A DNA stretch of 35,378 nt from Salinivirgaceae bacterium (GCA_016284875.1 JAEEPS010000028.1:1-35378), one strand, 5' to 3'; positions 1 to 7,505 are shown, counted from the stretch's first letter. Numbers and translations: made by a program. Notes: a model not told the origin generated them from the letters alone.

Positions 1-200
1 AGAACTGTTGAATAGACCGAACGCCCCTGCTCGTGCTCGATGGCGTTGTAGTCCGACACTGTGTTTTGACTTTCGATGTCGCCTCGGCGTGATATCACTC
101 CGGCCTCAAACATCATTGCTTCGGCCAGAGTGGTTTTCCCGGAGCCGGCCGCACCAATTAAGGAGAGATTCTTAATCTCGTTAGGTTGATACACTTTCAT
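1..200 (-). CDS. EF-G-like translational GTPase, N-terminal fragment (continues beyond the window)
   Basis: Only the first 66 codons are in the window; the gene runs off the left edge. The start ATG is at 198-200. The protein opens MKVYQPNEIKNLSLIG and has a P-loop GAAGSGKTT at about residues 16-24. The stretch SDYNAIEHEQGRS at 49-61 occupies the place of the switch I region of EF-G. This matches the second, EF-G-like GTPase that Bacteroidota often carry beside the canonical FusA. That assignment comes from memory of the family, and the fragment alone cannot separate it from other EF-G paralogues. EF-G proteins bind the ribosome and use GTP in translocation or recycling; which of these this paralogue does cannot be told. 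A short inverted repeat lies in its leader at 239-253. Confidence 0.75.
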   Translation of the reverse strand, partial: MKVYQPNEIKNLSLIGAAGSGKTTLAEAMMFEAGVISRRGDIESQNTVSDYNAIEHEQGRSVYSTV

Positions 201-378
201 AATAAATGTGGTATATAGTTTATAAAAAAGTACGTGGATTCGTGTATCACGAACAAGGCTAAAGTTATAGCAATTTTTTTTGAATTCCGATAGGGTTGAG
301 GCAAAAAAATGATATTAAATCGACGATTATTTTTCAGCGCTCCCGCAGAGAGTGGAAAGTGTGTATTTTGCAAAAAAA

Positions 379-407
379 ATCCCCCGACAAATAATTGTCG
401 AGGGGAT
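379..407 (-). terminator. Second intrinsic terminator downstream of hup
   Basis: On the minus strand an AATCCCC...GGGG-type stem with one bulged base and a four-base loop is followed by a run of eight T. It lies about 15 bases beyond the first hup terminator, so hup appears to have two terminators in tandem. Confidence 0.6.
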
Positions 408-410
408 TGA

Positions 411-443
411 TCATAAAAGAAAAAGTCCTCAGAACGAGGACTT
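411..443 (-). terminator. First intrinsic terminator of hup
   Basis: A perfect 8-bp stem (AAGTCCTC / GAGGACTT, 423-430 and 436-443) with a five-base loop begins six bases after the hup stop codon. On the minus strand it is followed by TTTTCTTTTATG. Confidence 0.75.
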
Positions 444-448
444 AGTTT

Positions 449-721
449 TTAGTTTACTTTATCGGCCAGAGCCTTGCCTGCTTTAAATTTGGCAACTTTC
501 TTAGCAGCGATTTGGATTTTTGCACCAGTGTGAGGGTTCTTACCGCTTCTAGCAGCGCGTGCGCTAACTGAGAATGTACCGAAACCAATCAATTGTACGC
601 TCTCGCCTTTACCAAGAGCGTCAGCCACAGATGCTGTGAATGCATTCAAAGCTTTCTCCGAATCAGCTTTGGTCAAGCCTGCTTTTGCTGCCATAGCGGC
701 AACTAATTCCTGTTTGTTCAT
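449..721 (-). CDS. hup: HU family DNA-binding protein
   Basis: A 90-residue protein, the usual HU length. It starts MNKQELVAAMA, has the helical dimerisation half at residues 1-45, the hallmark GFGTF at about 47-51, and the DNA-inserting arm RSGKNPHTGAKI with its conserved proline at about 58-69. HU bends and compacts DNA as a dimer. It is too generic to separate HU from a paralogue, but this is the plain 90-residue form and lacks the long tails of other Bacteroidota HU-like proteins. It is monocistronic, with two tandem terminators downstream and an AT-rich leader that holds a perfect inverted repeat at 762-776. Confidence 0.95.
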   Translation of the reverse strand: MNKQELVAAMAAKAGLTKADSEKALNAFTASVADALGKGESVQLIGFGTFSVSARAARSGKNPHTGAKIQIAAKKVAKFKAGKALADKVN

Positions 722-761
722 ACCGAAGTGTTTTTTTAAGATTATATAACAACAAATGATT

Positions 762-785
762 AATGCTTAAAGCATTGTAAATATA
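762..785 (-). promoter_or_regulatory. Candidate hup -7 box with an adjacent palindrome
   Basis: On the minus strand TATATTTA (778-785) is one base from the Bacteroidota -7 consensus TAnnTTTG. No good -33 box is visible. Directly downstream is a perfect 7-1-7 inverted repeat AATGCTT-A-AAGCATT (762-776), which would fall at or near the 5' end of the transcript. The promoter role is inference. Confidence 0.35.
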
Positions 786-895
786 GGAAAAAAAGAAAAC
801 GTTATTCTCTTTTAATGCAGATAATTACGTTTTTTTGAAAAATTTTTGAAAAAAAAAAGACTGATTTTCGTATCTAATTGTAATTCAGTTAAAAA

Positions 896-1120
896 TCATT
901 TTATTAAAGCCTTTAAATGCAGTAAAATCAACCTTCTGTGGCAGCCTCTGCTATATATTATATGTGTGGAATAGTGAGAATTGGAGCCGCTTGAGGCCGA
1001 ATAATGGTCAATTTCTGCGAGTAAAGCCTTGCCAACAATGGATTTCAAGGCATAATCAGCGCTGTTGGCGGTCAGAATTTCAACGCGTTCTTGGGCATAG
1101 AGGTACGGATTAAAATTCAT
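896..1120 (-). CDS. Doubtful small ORF, unknown function
   Basis: This is the only coding candidate in the 440-base stretch between hup and hflX. From the ATG at 1118-1120 it encodes 74 residues beginning MNFNPYLYAQERVEIL. The N-terminal two thirds use codons like those of neighbouring genes; the C-terminal end is basic (GCHRRLILLHLKALIK) and less protein-like. I recognise no domain, signal peptide or membrane segment. The ATG shares its short upstream region with hflX on the other strand. No clear terminator follows, only an AT-rich stretch with a ten-base T run on the minus strand. It could be a small protein, a gene remnant or chance. The rest of the gap (722-895) holds only the AT-rich hup leader. 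Confidence 0.3.
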   Translation of the reverse strand: MNFNPYLYAQERVEILTANSADYALKSIVGKALLAEIDHYSASSGSNSHYSTHIIYSRGCHRRLILLHLKALIK

Positions 1121-1127
1121 ATTTTTG
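1120..1127 (+). promoter_or_regulatory. Candidate -7 box for hflX
   Basis: TATTTTTG fits the Bacteroidota -7 consensus TAnnTTTG and lies 34 bases before the hflX ATG. No TTTG is at the right distance for a -33 box, so this is tentative. Confidence 0.35.
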
Positions 1128-1161
1128 CAAATCAAATTTTGGTTTTTAGAACTATTTGAAT

Positions 1162-2382
1162 ATGGGCAGAGAGAACATCATTAGGGAAAAATTTGCGGAG
1201 ACGGCTGTGCTTGTGGGTGTCATAACTCAGGAGCAGAACGAGGAAATGGTGAACGAGTACCTTGATGAACTGGCTTTTCTGGCCGATACCGCCGGCGCAA
1301 TTACTGTTGGAAGGTTCACGCAGAAGATGGATAAGCCCAACGGTGCCACTTTTCTCGGTTCGGGAAAGATAAAGGAGGTGGCCGAATATGTTGAGGCCAA
1401 CGAGGTGAATCTGGTGATTTTCGATGACGAATTGACGCCCACACAGTTGCGAAATCTTGAAAATATGTTCAAGGCCCGTGTGCTCGACCGAACCAATTTG
1501 ATTCTCGACATTTTTGCCCAGCGTGCCCGCACGGCTCATGCCAAAGTGCAGGTTGAACTGGCTCAATATCAATATCTTCTGCCACGCTTGACGCGAATGT
1601 GGACGCACCTTGAGCGCCAACGTGGCGGTATAGGAATGCGTGGCCCGGGTGAGACACAGATTGAGACTGACCGCCGAATTATTCTGGATAAAATATCGCA
1701 CTTGAAAGAGCAACTCTCCAAAATAGACCGGCAGATGGCCACTCAGCGTAAAAACCGCGGCCAAATGGTGCGCATTGCGCTTGTGGGTTACACTAATGTT
1801 GGCAAATCAACCATCATGAACATGTTGAGCAAGAGCGATGTTTTTGCAGAAAACAAACTGTTTGCCACGCTCGACACCACTGTGCGCAAGGTGGTGATTG
1901 ACAATCTGCCGTTCCTGCTGTCGGACACCGTTGGGTTCATCCGCAAGTTGCCACACGACCTTGTGGAGTCGTTCAAATCAACTCTCGACGAAGTTCGCGA
2001 GGCCGACATTTTGCTGCATGTGGTTGACATTTCACACCCGAATTTTGAGGAGCAGATTGATGTGGTGAACCGCACGCTTCAGGAAATCGGGGCGCAACTG
2101 ATACCCACGTACGTGGTTTTCAATAAAATAGACAATTACAAGCCCGAGCCGCATGATGAGACCGATTTGCTAACACCGCCAGCGCCAACGCTTGAAGAAT
2201 TGAAAAAATCGTGGATTGCCAAAAACAATCTGCCCTGCATTTTCATTTCGGCCAAGGAACATTCCAACATTGATGAGTTCCGAAGTCTCATCTATGAGAA
2301 GGCAAAAGCCATTCACGCAGAGCGTTATCCGTACAATAATTTCCTTTTCGACAAGTTTGATTCCGATGGAAATAATTTGTAG
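1162..2382 (+). CDS. hflX: GTPase HflX
   Basis: A 406-residue protein from the ATG at 1162; a TTG two codons upstream is a less likely start. The HflX N-terminal domain ends in the family signature GPGETQIETDRR (about 161-172), followed by a coiled linker and a TrmE-Era-EngA-like G domain. G1 is GYTNVGKST (209-217), G3 DTVGF (255-259), G4 NKID (321-324) and G5 SAKE (363-366). HflX binds the 50S subunit or 70S ribosome and splits stalled or hibernating ribosomes, using ATP or GTP; that role is known for the family, not shown here. The division-protein gene that follows is 59 bases downstream and has its own promoter-like box. Confidence 0.95.
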   Translation: MGRENIIREKFAETAVLVGVITQEQNEEMVNEYLDELAFLADTAGAITVGRFTQKMDKPNGATFLGSGKIKEVAEYVEANEVNLVIFDDELTPTQLRNLENMFKARVLDRTNLILDIFAQRARTAHAKVQVELAQYQYLLPRLTRMWTHLERQRGGIGMRGPGETQIETDRRIILDKISHLKEQLSKIDRQMATQRKNRGQMVRIALVGYTNVGKSTIMNMLSKSDVFAENKLFATLDTTVRKVVIDNLPFLLSDTVGFIRKLPHDLVESFKSTLDEVREADILLHVVDISHPNFEEQIDVVNRTLQEIGAQLIPTYVVFNKIDNYKPEPHDETDLLTPPAPTLEELKKSWIAKNNLPCIFISAKEHSNIDEFRSLIYEKAKAIHAERYPYNNFLFDKFDSDGNNL

Positions 2383-2415
2383 CGGAAAAAATTAGACATA
2401 ATGACGTACTTTTTC

Positions 2416-2423
2416 CATCTTTG
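2416..2423 (+). promoter_or_regulatory. Candidate -7 box for the FtsB-like gene
   Basis: CATCTTTG, in the context CATCTTTGCAAA, is one base from TAnnTTTG and lies 18 bases before the ATG at 2442. No convincing -33 box is present. Confidence 0.4.
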
Positions 2424-2441
2424 CAAAAGAAACAATATCAG

Positions 2442-2747
2442 ATGAAACTGAATCCGACAATAAAAACCATTCTTAGTCATTGCAAAAACAAATTTGCGAT
2501 TGCAACGGCTGTTTTTGTGTTGTGGATTTCGTTTCTCGACCAGAACAACCTGCTCAATCTCATGTCGAGCAGGCGGAATCTGCGTGATATGAAGGAGCAG
2601 AAGGAGTACTACGCCAAAAAGATTGAATCCGATATTCAGAAAACCAAAGAGTTGGTTTCGGATGAGGAGAACCTCGAAAAATTTGCCCGCGAGCAATATC
2701 TGATGAAGAATCCTAATGAGGATGTCTTCATAATAGTTGAAGATTAG
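2442..2747 (+). CDS. FtsB/DivIC-like septum formation initiator family protein
   Basis: A 101-residue protein from the ATG at 2442; an in-frame upstream extension would overlap the promoter-like box. It has a short basic cytoplasmic N-terminus, one membrane segment at about 18-33 (KFAIATAVFVLWISFLD), then a heptad-rich coiled coil at about 45-75 (rich in K, E and R) and a short tail EKFAREQYLMKNPNEDVFII. The segment 'ENLEKFAREQYLMKNPNEDVF' resembles the end of FtsB/DivIC proteins, where residues after the coiled coil contact the FtsQ partner. Such proteins join the divisome as small bitopic scaffolds. The family is defined by shape more than sequence, so FtsB, FtsL and DivIC cannot be told apart here. 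Confidence 0.8.
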   Translation: MKLNPTIKTILSHCKNKFAIATAVFVLWISFLDQNNLLNLMSSRRNLRDMKEQKEYYAKKIESDIQKTKELVSDEENLEKFAREQYLMKNPNEDVFIIVED

Positions 2748-2760
2748 CAACTCACAACAC

Positions 2761-2796
2761 AAAAAACGCCCCAGGTTTTGAACTTGGAGCGTTTTG
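2761..2796. terminator. Bidirectional intrinsic terminator
   Basis: A stem AACGCCCCAG (2765-2774) pairs with TTGGAGCGTT (2784-2793), with one C-A mismatch and a wobble pair. It lies between the converging genes ending at 2747 and 2813. On the minus strand it is followed by TTTTTTGTG, a good T run; on the plus strand the T run is weaker. Confidence 0.7.
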
Positions 2797-2812
2797 AAGA
2801 ATGATATTTTTT

Positions 2813-3253
2813 TCAGTCTGCAGTGGAAATTATTATGAACAATCCTAATACTCCGCAAAATACCAGGCTGGCTATTGTTTTGGTTTTATCATAATATGTT
2901 TCTTCTTTAACATCATCTGTCGTAACATTATAGCATATCTTATTCTCATCAACAAAGAAGCATGTTTGCGTTTTAAATTCAGTAAGATTGACAGAATTAC
3001 TATCTGAATAGCCACCTTTTTGTTTTTTCACTTCATAAATCAATATCTCTCCACCTTTTCCATCAGAAGTTGTCCTATCTGGTGGTCCAAGCAATTCGAT
3101 TATTTCTGCGTGACTTTTGCCATTATATTTTGCATTGTAATCATCTTGTAGCGAAACATATTTTGTTGAATAACAAGATGTTAATATGATAGAGCAAGAG
3201 AGAAGCAAACAAATGCTCTTGAACGTTTTAGATTTAATGGTTAGCATAGTCAA
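2813..3253 (-). CDS. Small lipoprotein with a SmpA/BamE-like segment
   Basis: 146 residues from the ATG at 3251-3253 (a second ATG two codons in is possible). It has a signal peptide with lipobox LTSC, lipid Cys at about residue 27. The segment GKSHAEIIELLGPPDRTTSDG (about 45-65) resembles the G-x-s-x-x-e-v-i-x-x-l-G-x-P motif of SmpA/OmlA/BamE-fold lipoproteins; a beta-rich part ending TQTCFFVDENKICYNV follows. Unusually, the C-terminus has a second hydrophobic stretch (about 127-142, IASLVFCGVLGLFIIIS) that could span a membrane. Specific function unknown. It is transcribed alone, with its own promoter (3267-3297) and terminator. Codon use is more AT-rich than in neighbours. Confidence 0.7.
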   Translation of the reverse strand: MTMLTIKSKTFKSICLLLSCSIILTSCYSTKYVSLQDDYNAKYNGKSHAEIIELLGPPDRTTSDGKGGEILIYEVKKQKGGYSDSNSVNLTEFKTQTCFFVDENKICYNVTTDDVKEETYYDKTKTIASLVFCGVLGLFIIISTAD

Positions 3254-3266
3254 TGTTTAAATATTA

Positions 3267-3297
3267 CAAAAATAGACATAATCACCTCATTCGCAAC
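3267..3297 (-). promoter_or_regulatory. Promoter of the SmpA-like lipoprotein gene
   Basis: On the minus strand GTTG (3294-3297), 19 bases, then TATTTTTG (3267-3274): a good match to the Bacteroidota -33/-7 pattern, 13 bases from the start codon. Confidence 0.6.
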
Positions 3298-3334
3298 ACA
3301 AAAAACGCTCCAAGCCCGAAGGCGAGGAGCGTTC
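3298..3334 (-). terminator. Intrinsic terminator of ilvE
   Basis: A perfect 8-bp stem AACGCTCC (3304-3311) / GGAGCGTT (3326-3333). On the minus strand it is followed by TTTTTTGTGTTG. It closely resembles the terminator at 2761-2796. Confidence 0.8.
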
Positions 3335-3360
3335 CACTTATTAACAAATTAAAACCCAAA

Positions 3361-4383
3361 TTATCCAATAACCACTCTTGTCCAGTTGTGTTTGTCAGGC
3401 TCAGTGCCGTACTGGATGCCGCGCAGCAGGTTGTAGAGCTTCGTCGAAATAGGACCGGGTTTGCCGTCCTTTGAGAAGACGAAGGTCTTCTTCTGCTCAA
3501 GGTCGTCAATCTTCGAGATTGGCGAGATAACAGCAGCCGTGCCGCAAGCACCTGCCTCCTCAAATGTTGCCAACTCCTCTTCAGGAATCTGGCGGCGCTC
3601 AACCGTCATTCCAAGGTCTTCAGCCAACTGCATCAAACTCTTGTTGGTGATTGAAGGCAGAATCGAAGACGATTTCGGCGTCACGTAAGTGTTGTTCTTG
3701 ATTCCGAAGAAGTTAGCCGCACCACACTCATCCATATATTTCTTCTCTTTTGCGTCGAGATAGAACTCGCAAGCATAGCCAAGGTCGTGAGCCATCTTGT
3801 TGGCGCGCAGGCTGGCGGCGTAGTTTCCGCCCACCTTGTAAATACCAGTGCCAAGCGGAGCCGAACGGTCGAACTCGCGGATGATGACGTATGGATTGCA
3901 GGCAAATCCGCCCTTGAAGTACGGACCCACCGGAGTAGCAAAAATCAGGAACAGATATTCTGATGCCGGATGAACACCCACTTGTGCGCTTATGCCGACA
4001 AGCAGCGGGCGCAGATAGAGTGTGGCGCCAGTCTCATAGGGCGGAATGAAGCGCTCGTTGAGGCGGACCACCATATCAATCATCTTATTGAAAGTTTCGG
4101 TTGGCAACTCGGGCATCAAAATGCCGCGGCATGTCGATTGCAATCGGGCTGCGTTCTCGTCAGAGCGGAACACTCGCACCTTGCCATCAGGGCAACGGTA
4201 TGCCTTCAAGCCCTCAAAGGCTTCCTGTCCGTAGTGGAGGCAGGTGGCAGCCATGTGCATCGGGATTGTCTCTTCGGAGCAAGTCTCAATCTCGCCCCAT
4301 TTGCCGTCGCGATAATAGCAACGGACATTGTAGTCAGTCTTTCTGTAGCCAAATCCTATGTTGGCCCAATCAATGTTTTCCAT
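3361..4383 (-). CDS. ilvE: Branched-chain amino acid aminotransferase
   Basis: 340 residues from the ATG at 4381-4383; the longer in-frame extension would run across its own promoter. This is a fold-type IV PLP enzyme. The PLP lysine is in GTGIYKVGGNYAAS (Lys at about 183), preceded by the substrate/cofactor segment GQEAFEGLKAYR (52-63) and TLYLRPLL (121-128). The length fits the BCAT group rather than D-amino acid aminotransferases (about 280). It transfers the amino group between 2-oxoglutarate and the keto acids of leucine, isoleucine and valine in the cytoplasm. It is divergent from thrH, another amino-acid enzyme, and the two share a 173-base promoter region. Confidence 0.93.
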   Translation of the reverse strand: MENIDWANIGFGYRKTDYNVRCYYRDGKWGEIETCSEETIPMHMAATCLHYGQEAFEGLKAYRCPDGKVRVFRSDENAARLQSTCRGILMPELPTETFNKMIDMVVRLNERFIPPYETGATLYLRPLLVGISAQVGVHPASEYLFLIFATPVGPYFKGGFACNPYVIIREFDRSAPLGTGIYKVGGNYAASLRANKMAHDLGYACEFYLDAKEKKYMDECGAANFFGIKNNTYVTPKSSSILPSITNKSLMQLAEDLGMTVERRQIPEEELATFEEAGACGTAAVISPISKIDDLEQKKTFVFSKDGKPGPISTKLYNLLRGIQYGTEPDKHNWTRVVIG

Positions 4384-4408
4384 AACACTTATCTTTTCAA
4401 AAAACAAC

Positions 4409-4439
4409 CAAAGGTAATTATAGAATTGTAATGAGCAAT
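4409..4439 (-). promoter_or_regulatory. ilvE promoter
   Basis: Minus strand: ATTG (4436-4439), 19 bases, then TACCTTTG (4409-4416), matching the Bacteroidota -33/-7 pattern and 25 bases from the ilvE start. Confidence 0.65.
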
Positions 4440-4442
4440 TGA

Positions 4443-4473
4443 TTTTTTTCAAGAAAACAATAGCATATCTTTG
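4443..4473 (+). promoter_or_regulatory. thrH promoter
   Basis: TATCTTTG (4466-4473, followed by CAAA) is a perfect -7 box. The -33 position holds TTTT (4443-4446) at 19-base spacing. It is divergent from and only three bases away from the ilvE -33 box, so a regulator bound here could affect both genes. The leader to the ATG is about 75 bases. Confidence 0.6.
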
Positions 4474-4556
4474 CAAATGTGTTTTGAACGTCTCAAAAAG
4501 AGGTGTAAATTTGTAGAAAGGCAAATTGTTGCCGACAACGATATAAATTATTGACT

Positions 4557-5162
4557 ATGTGGATTGTATGCGCTGATTTAGAGGGTGTTTTCGTGCCAGA
4601 GGTCTGGATTAATTTTGCAAAAAAAACTGGCATCGACGCGCTGAAACTTACCACCCGTGATATTAAAGATTACGATGAACTGATGCGTTACCGGCTCAAA
4701 ATTCTCGATGAACATAATTTAAAAATACAAGATATTCAGGAAGTTATCGCCACAATGAAACCTCTCGACGGTGCTCTTGAATTTACCCGTTGGCTGCGCA
4801 AGGTGACGCGCTTCGCAATTGTGTCCGACACTTTTGTGGAGTTTGCTAAGCCGCTTATGGAGCAACTCGAGGATCCGTTCCTGCTCTGTCATTCGCTGGA
4901 GATTGACGAGACAGGCCGCGTGGTCGATTACAAACTTCGCCAGCCCGACCCGAAACGCCGCACTGTGGAGGCCTTCCAAAGCCTCAAATACAAGGTTCTG
5001 GCTTTCGGCGACTCATACAACGACATTCCAATGGTGGAGTCGGCCGATGTGGGCATTCTCTACTGCCCGCCCGACAACGTGGTTCGTGACTATCCGCAGT
5101 TCCCCGTTGCCCGCAACCTGCAGGAACTGAAGGCGTTGATTGAAAAACATGTTTGCGAATAG
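4557..5162 (+). CDS. thrH: ThrH-type phosphoserine phosphatase / homoserine phosphotransferase (HAD family)
   Basis: 201 residues from the ATG at 4557 (a TTG two codons upstream is possible). It begins MWIVCADLEGVFVPEVW; the nucleophile is Asp7, but the usual second Asp of the HAD DxD motif is Glu9, as in Pseudomonas ThrH. Further matches to ThrH as I recall it are GIDALK-TTRDI-DYD (25-40), LKILDEHNLK (47-56), IQEVIATMKPLDGA (60-73), SDTF (90-93), DPKRRTVEAF (131-140) and the metal site GDSYND (151-156). ThrH dephosphorylates phosphoserine and can pass the phosphate to homoserine, linking serine and threonine synthesis. It stands divergent from ilvE, and the patatin gene follows 33 bases downstream, probably on the same transcript. 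Confidence 0.88.
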   Translation: MWIVCADLEGVFVPEVWINFAKKTGIDALKLTTRDIKDYDELMRYRLKILDEHNLKIQDIQEVIATMKPLDGALEFTRWLRKVTRFAIVSDTFVEFAKPLMEQLEDPFLLCHSLEIDETGRVVDYKLRQPDPKRRTVEAFQSLKYKVLAFGDSYNDIPMVESADVGILYCPPDNVVRDYPQFPVARNLQELKALIEKHVCE

Positions 5163-5195
5163 CATATAATTCTATGCAAACCACCGCCCGTCGCC

Positions 5196-7505
5196 ATGAA
5201 AAGATTGCTCTTGACAATCGTTTTAGCCATATCGGTTGCTGCGCAACTCAACGCGCAATCGGTTGGTGTTGTGCTGAGTGGTGGCGGAGCCAAGGGTTTG
5301 GCCCACATTGGGCTTCTTAAGGCTCTTGAAGAGAACGGGATTCCAATCGACTACATTTGCGGAACATCAATGGGCGCCATCATTGGATCGCTCTATGCCA
5401 TTGGCTACACACCCGATGAGATGGCCGAATTTTTGCGTTCCGACGACTTTTTCACATGGTCGAAAGGCGTGATAAGTCTTGAGGAGCAATACTACTACAA
5501 GACAAAAAACAGCACCGCCGACTGGGTAAGCATCGGACTGAAGCGTGAGGGCTCGTCGCTGAACCCCATTCTGCCCACAAACATAATCGACCCTGAGCAG
5601 ATGGATTTCCGCTTCATGCAGATGTACGCACAAGGGTCGGCACGCGCCGATTATGATTTCAGCAAACTGCTAGTGCCCTTCTTCTGCGTGGCCTCCGATG
5701 TGCACGGCAACAAACCAGTGGTTTTCACCAAAGGCAATTTGGCGCAGGCAGTTAGGGCGTCGATGACGTTCCCGGGCTATTTCCGCCCGCTGATGGTCGA
5801 CAGCGTTCTGCTTTTCGACGGCGGAATGCAGAACAATTTCCCGTCGGACTTGCTCGACCAGATGTACCACCCCGATGTGATTATTGGCTGCACCGTGACC
5901 GACAATCCTGAAAAACCGACCTACGACGACGTCTATCTTCTTCTGATTAACTTCTTTATGAAGAAGTCGAACTTCTCTATTCCCGGCAAGGGAATTATGA
6001 TTGCGCCAAAACTCAGCCAGTTCGGACTGATGGATTTTGAGCGGATTGATGAGATTGAAAGTATTGGCTATGAGACCACTAACGCGAAGTTGGATTCAAT
6101 AAAGATGCTCATAAGCCGGCGAGTCAGTCCCGATTCGATAGCGCAGAGGCGCAAGGCTTTCACTGACGGATTTAAAGATATGGTTTTCAGCAATGTTGTG
6201 GTTGAAGGCGTGAACGATTTGGCTGCTGGTTATGTGGAGCAGAGCATCAAGCGCGGACGCGATACATTCAACTTCAAGGCACTCGAGAATTCCTACTTTA
6301 AGTTGGTGTCGGACAAGATGATACAGAATATCTACCCGCAAGCGGTGCTCAATCCGGAGACCGGCCATTTCGACTTGCATCTCAACGTATCGGCCAAAAA
6401 CTCATTCACCGTAAAGTTCGGCGGCAACCTTTCGTCGGGCAACCGGAGTTTTGGGCAGATTGGAGCCGAATATGTGTTCATGAACCGCAATATCTGCACT
6501 CTGTCGGGAAGCATCACGGCAGGGCAGTTCTACAACTCTGCCGATGCCTTTTACCGCATCGACATGTCACCGCGCAATGTGGTGAAGATGGTGCCGCCGT
6601 TCTTTGTCGATTTCAGGGCTTCTTACAACCGTTGGAACTATTTCAAGACAAGTGGCGAACTCTTTTTTGACAGCAAGGCGTTGTCGCAGGTGATACATAC
6701 CGATAAATATCTCGGAATTGACCTTGGAGCCCCTGCAGGTACGCGCGGTATTCTGACCACCGGAGCCGCCTTCGGAATCAAGTATTACAACTATTTCCAA
6801 TCGACTAACATAACAAAGAGCGACGATGCCGATGAGACAAGCATGAACTATGGCGTTTTCAAACTTGGCTACGAATATAATTTGTTGAACTATAAGCAGT
6901 ATGCCAACAAAGGACGGTTCCTGATGCTGCAAGGAAGTTACATTATAGGCGAGGAGGAGTATAGTCCCGGCTCGACCGCCAAGCCTTTCGAGGATGCAAA
7001 AAAGGCTTCGGTATTCCGAGATTGGTTCAACTTTAAATTGCATGCAATCAAGTATTTCGAGATGGGAAAACATTTTAGTTTTGGAAGTCAGCTTGTGTTT
7101 AACATCAACAACAAGACTGAATTCTCGAACAGCATCTCATCACTGCTTTCGGCATACGCCTATAACCCGTTCCCGCAGTGCCAGTCGCAGATTCTGGAGA
7201 AATACCGCGCTAACCAGTTCGTCGGATTCGGCATAATGCCTATTGTCAATTTTACGGAGAAGGTGCAGCTCAGAACTGAATTTCATGTTTTCATGCCGTA
7301 CCGTTATCTGCTGACATCGAGTTTTGCTCCCACATACAGCGAGAAATACCCGACACCGCGATTCATGGGACAGGAAGCCTTGGTTTGGCAAACTCCCATT
7401 GGCCCGCTTGCCATAACGGGCAACTATTATTACAAGGAGGAAAAGCCGTTCCGCTTCCAGGTTAACTTGGGCTATCTGCTCTTCAACCGCAGCGGTACAG
7501 ATTGA
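5196..7505 (+). CDS. Patatin-like phospholipase fused to an outer-membrane beta-barrel
   Basis: 769 residues with a signal peptide (cleavage after LNA, about 20). The patatin domain (about 22-320) has the oxyanion loop SGGGAKG (28-34), the nucleophile motif GTSMG (Ser58) and the dyad aspartate in DGG (Asp208). A short region around 320-390 (NVVVEGVNDLAAGYVEQSIK, then FDLHLNVSAKNSFTVKFGGN) looks like a POTRA-type link. The last 370 residues are rich in alternating aromatic strands, as in an Omp85/D15-type 16-strand barrel. This matches the layout of PlpD-like type Vd autotransporters and related Bacteroidota proteins. Expected: a lipid hydrolase carried to the outer membrane or surface. Substrate unknown. 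It follows thrH by 33 bases and ends in a bidirectional terminator. Confidence 0.88.
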   Translation: MKRLLLTIVLAISVAAQLNAQSVGVVLSGGGAKGLAHIGLLKALEENGIPIDYICGTSMGAIIGSLYAIGYTPDEMAEFLRSDDFFTWSKGVISLEEQYYYKTKNSTADWVSIGLKREGSSLNPILPTNIIDPEQMDFRFMQMYAQGSARADYDFSKLLVPFFCVASDVHGNKPVVFTKGNLAQAVRASMTFPGYFRPLMVDSVLLFDGGMQNNFPSDLLDQMYHPDVIIGCTVTDNPEKPTYDDVYLLLINFFMKKSNFSIPGKGIMIAPKLSQFGLMDFERIDEIESIGYETTNAKLDSIKMLISRRVSPDSIAQRRKAFTDGFKDMVFSNVVVEGVNDLAAGYVEQSIKRGRDTFNFKALENSYFKLVSDKMIQNIYPQAVLNPETGHFDLHLNVSAKNSFTVKFGGNLSSGNRSFGQIGAEYVFMNRNICTLSGSITAGQFYNSADAFYRIDMSPRNVVKMVPPFFVDFRASYNRWNYFKTSGELFFDSKALSQVIHTDKYLGIDLGAPAGTRGILTTGAAFGIKYYNYFQSTNITKSDDADETSMNYGVFKLGYEYNLLNYKQYANKGRFLMLQGSYIIGEEEYSPGSTAKPFEDAKKASVFRDWFNFKLHAIKYFEMGKHFSFGSQLVFNINNKTEFSNSISSLLSAYAYNPFPQCQSQILEKYRANQFVGFGIMPIVNFTEKVQLRTEFHVFMPYRYLLTSSFAPTYSEKYPTPRFMGQEALVWQTPIGPLAITGNYYYKEEKPFRFQVNLGYLLFNRSGTD

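Noticed and set aside
1132..1764. 210-codon minus-strand frame opposite hflX
   Set aside because: Shadow of hflX; no motif of its own.
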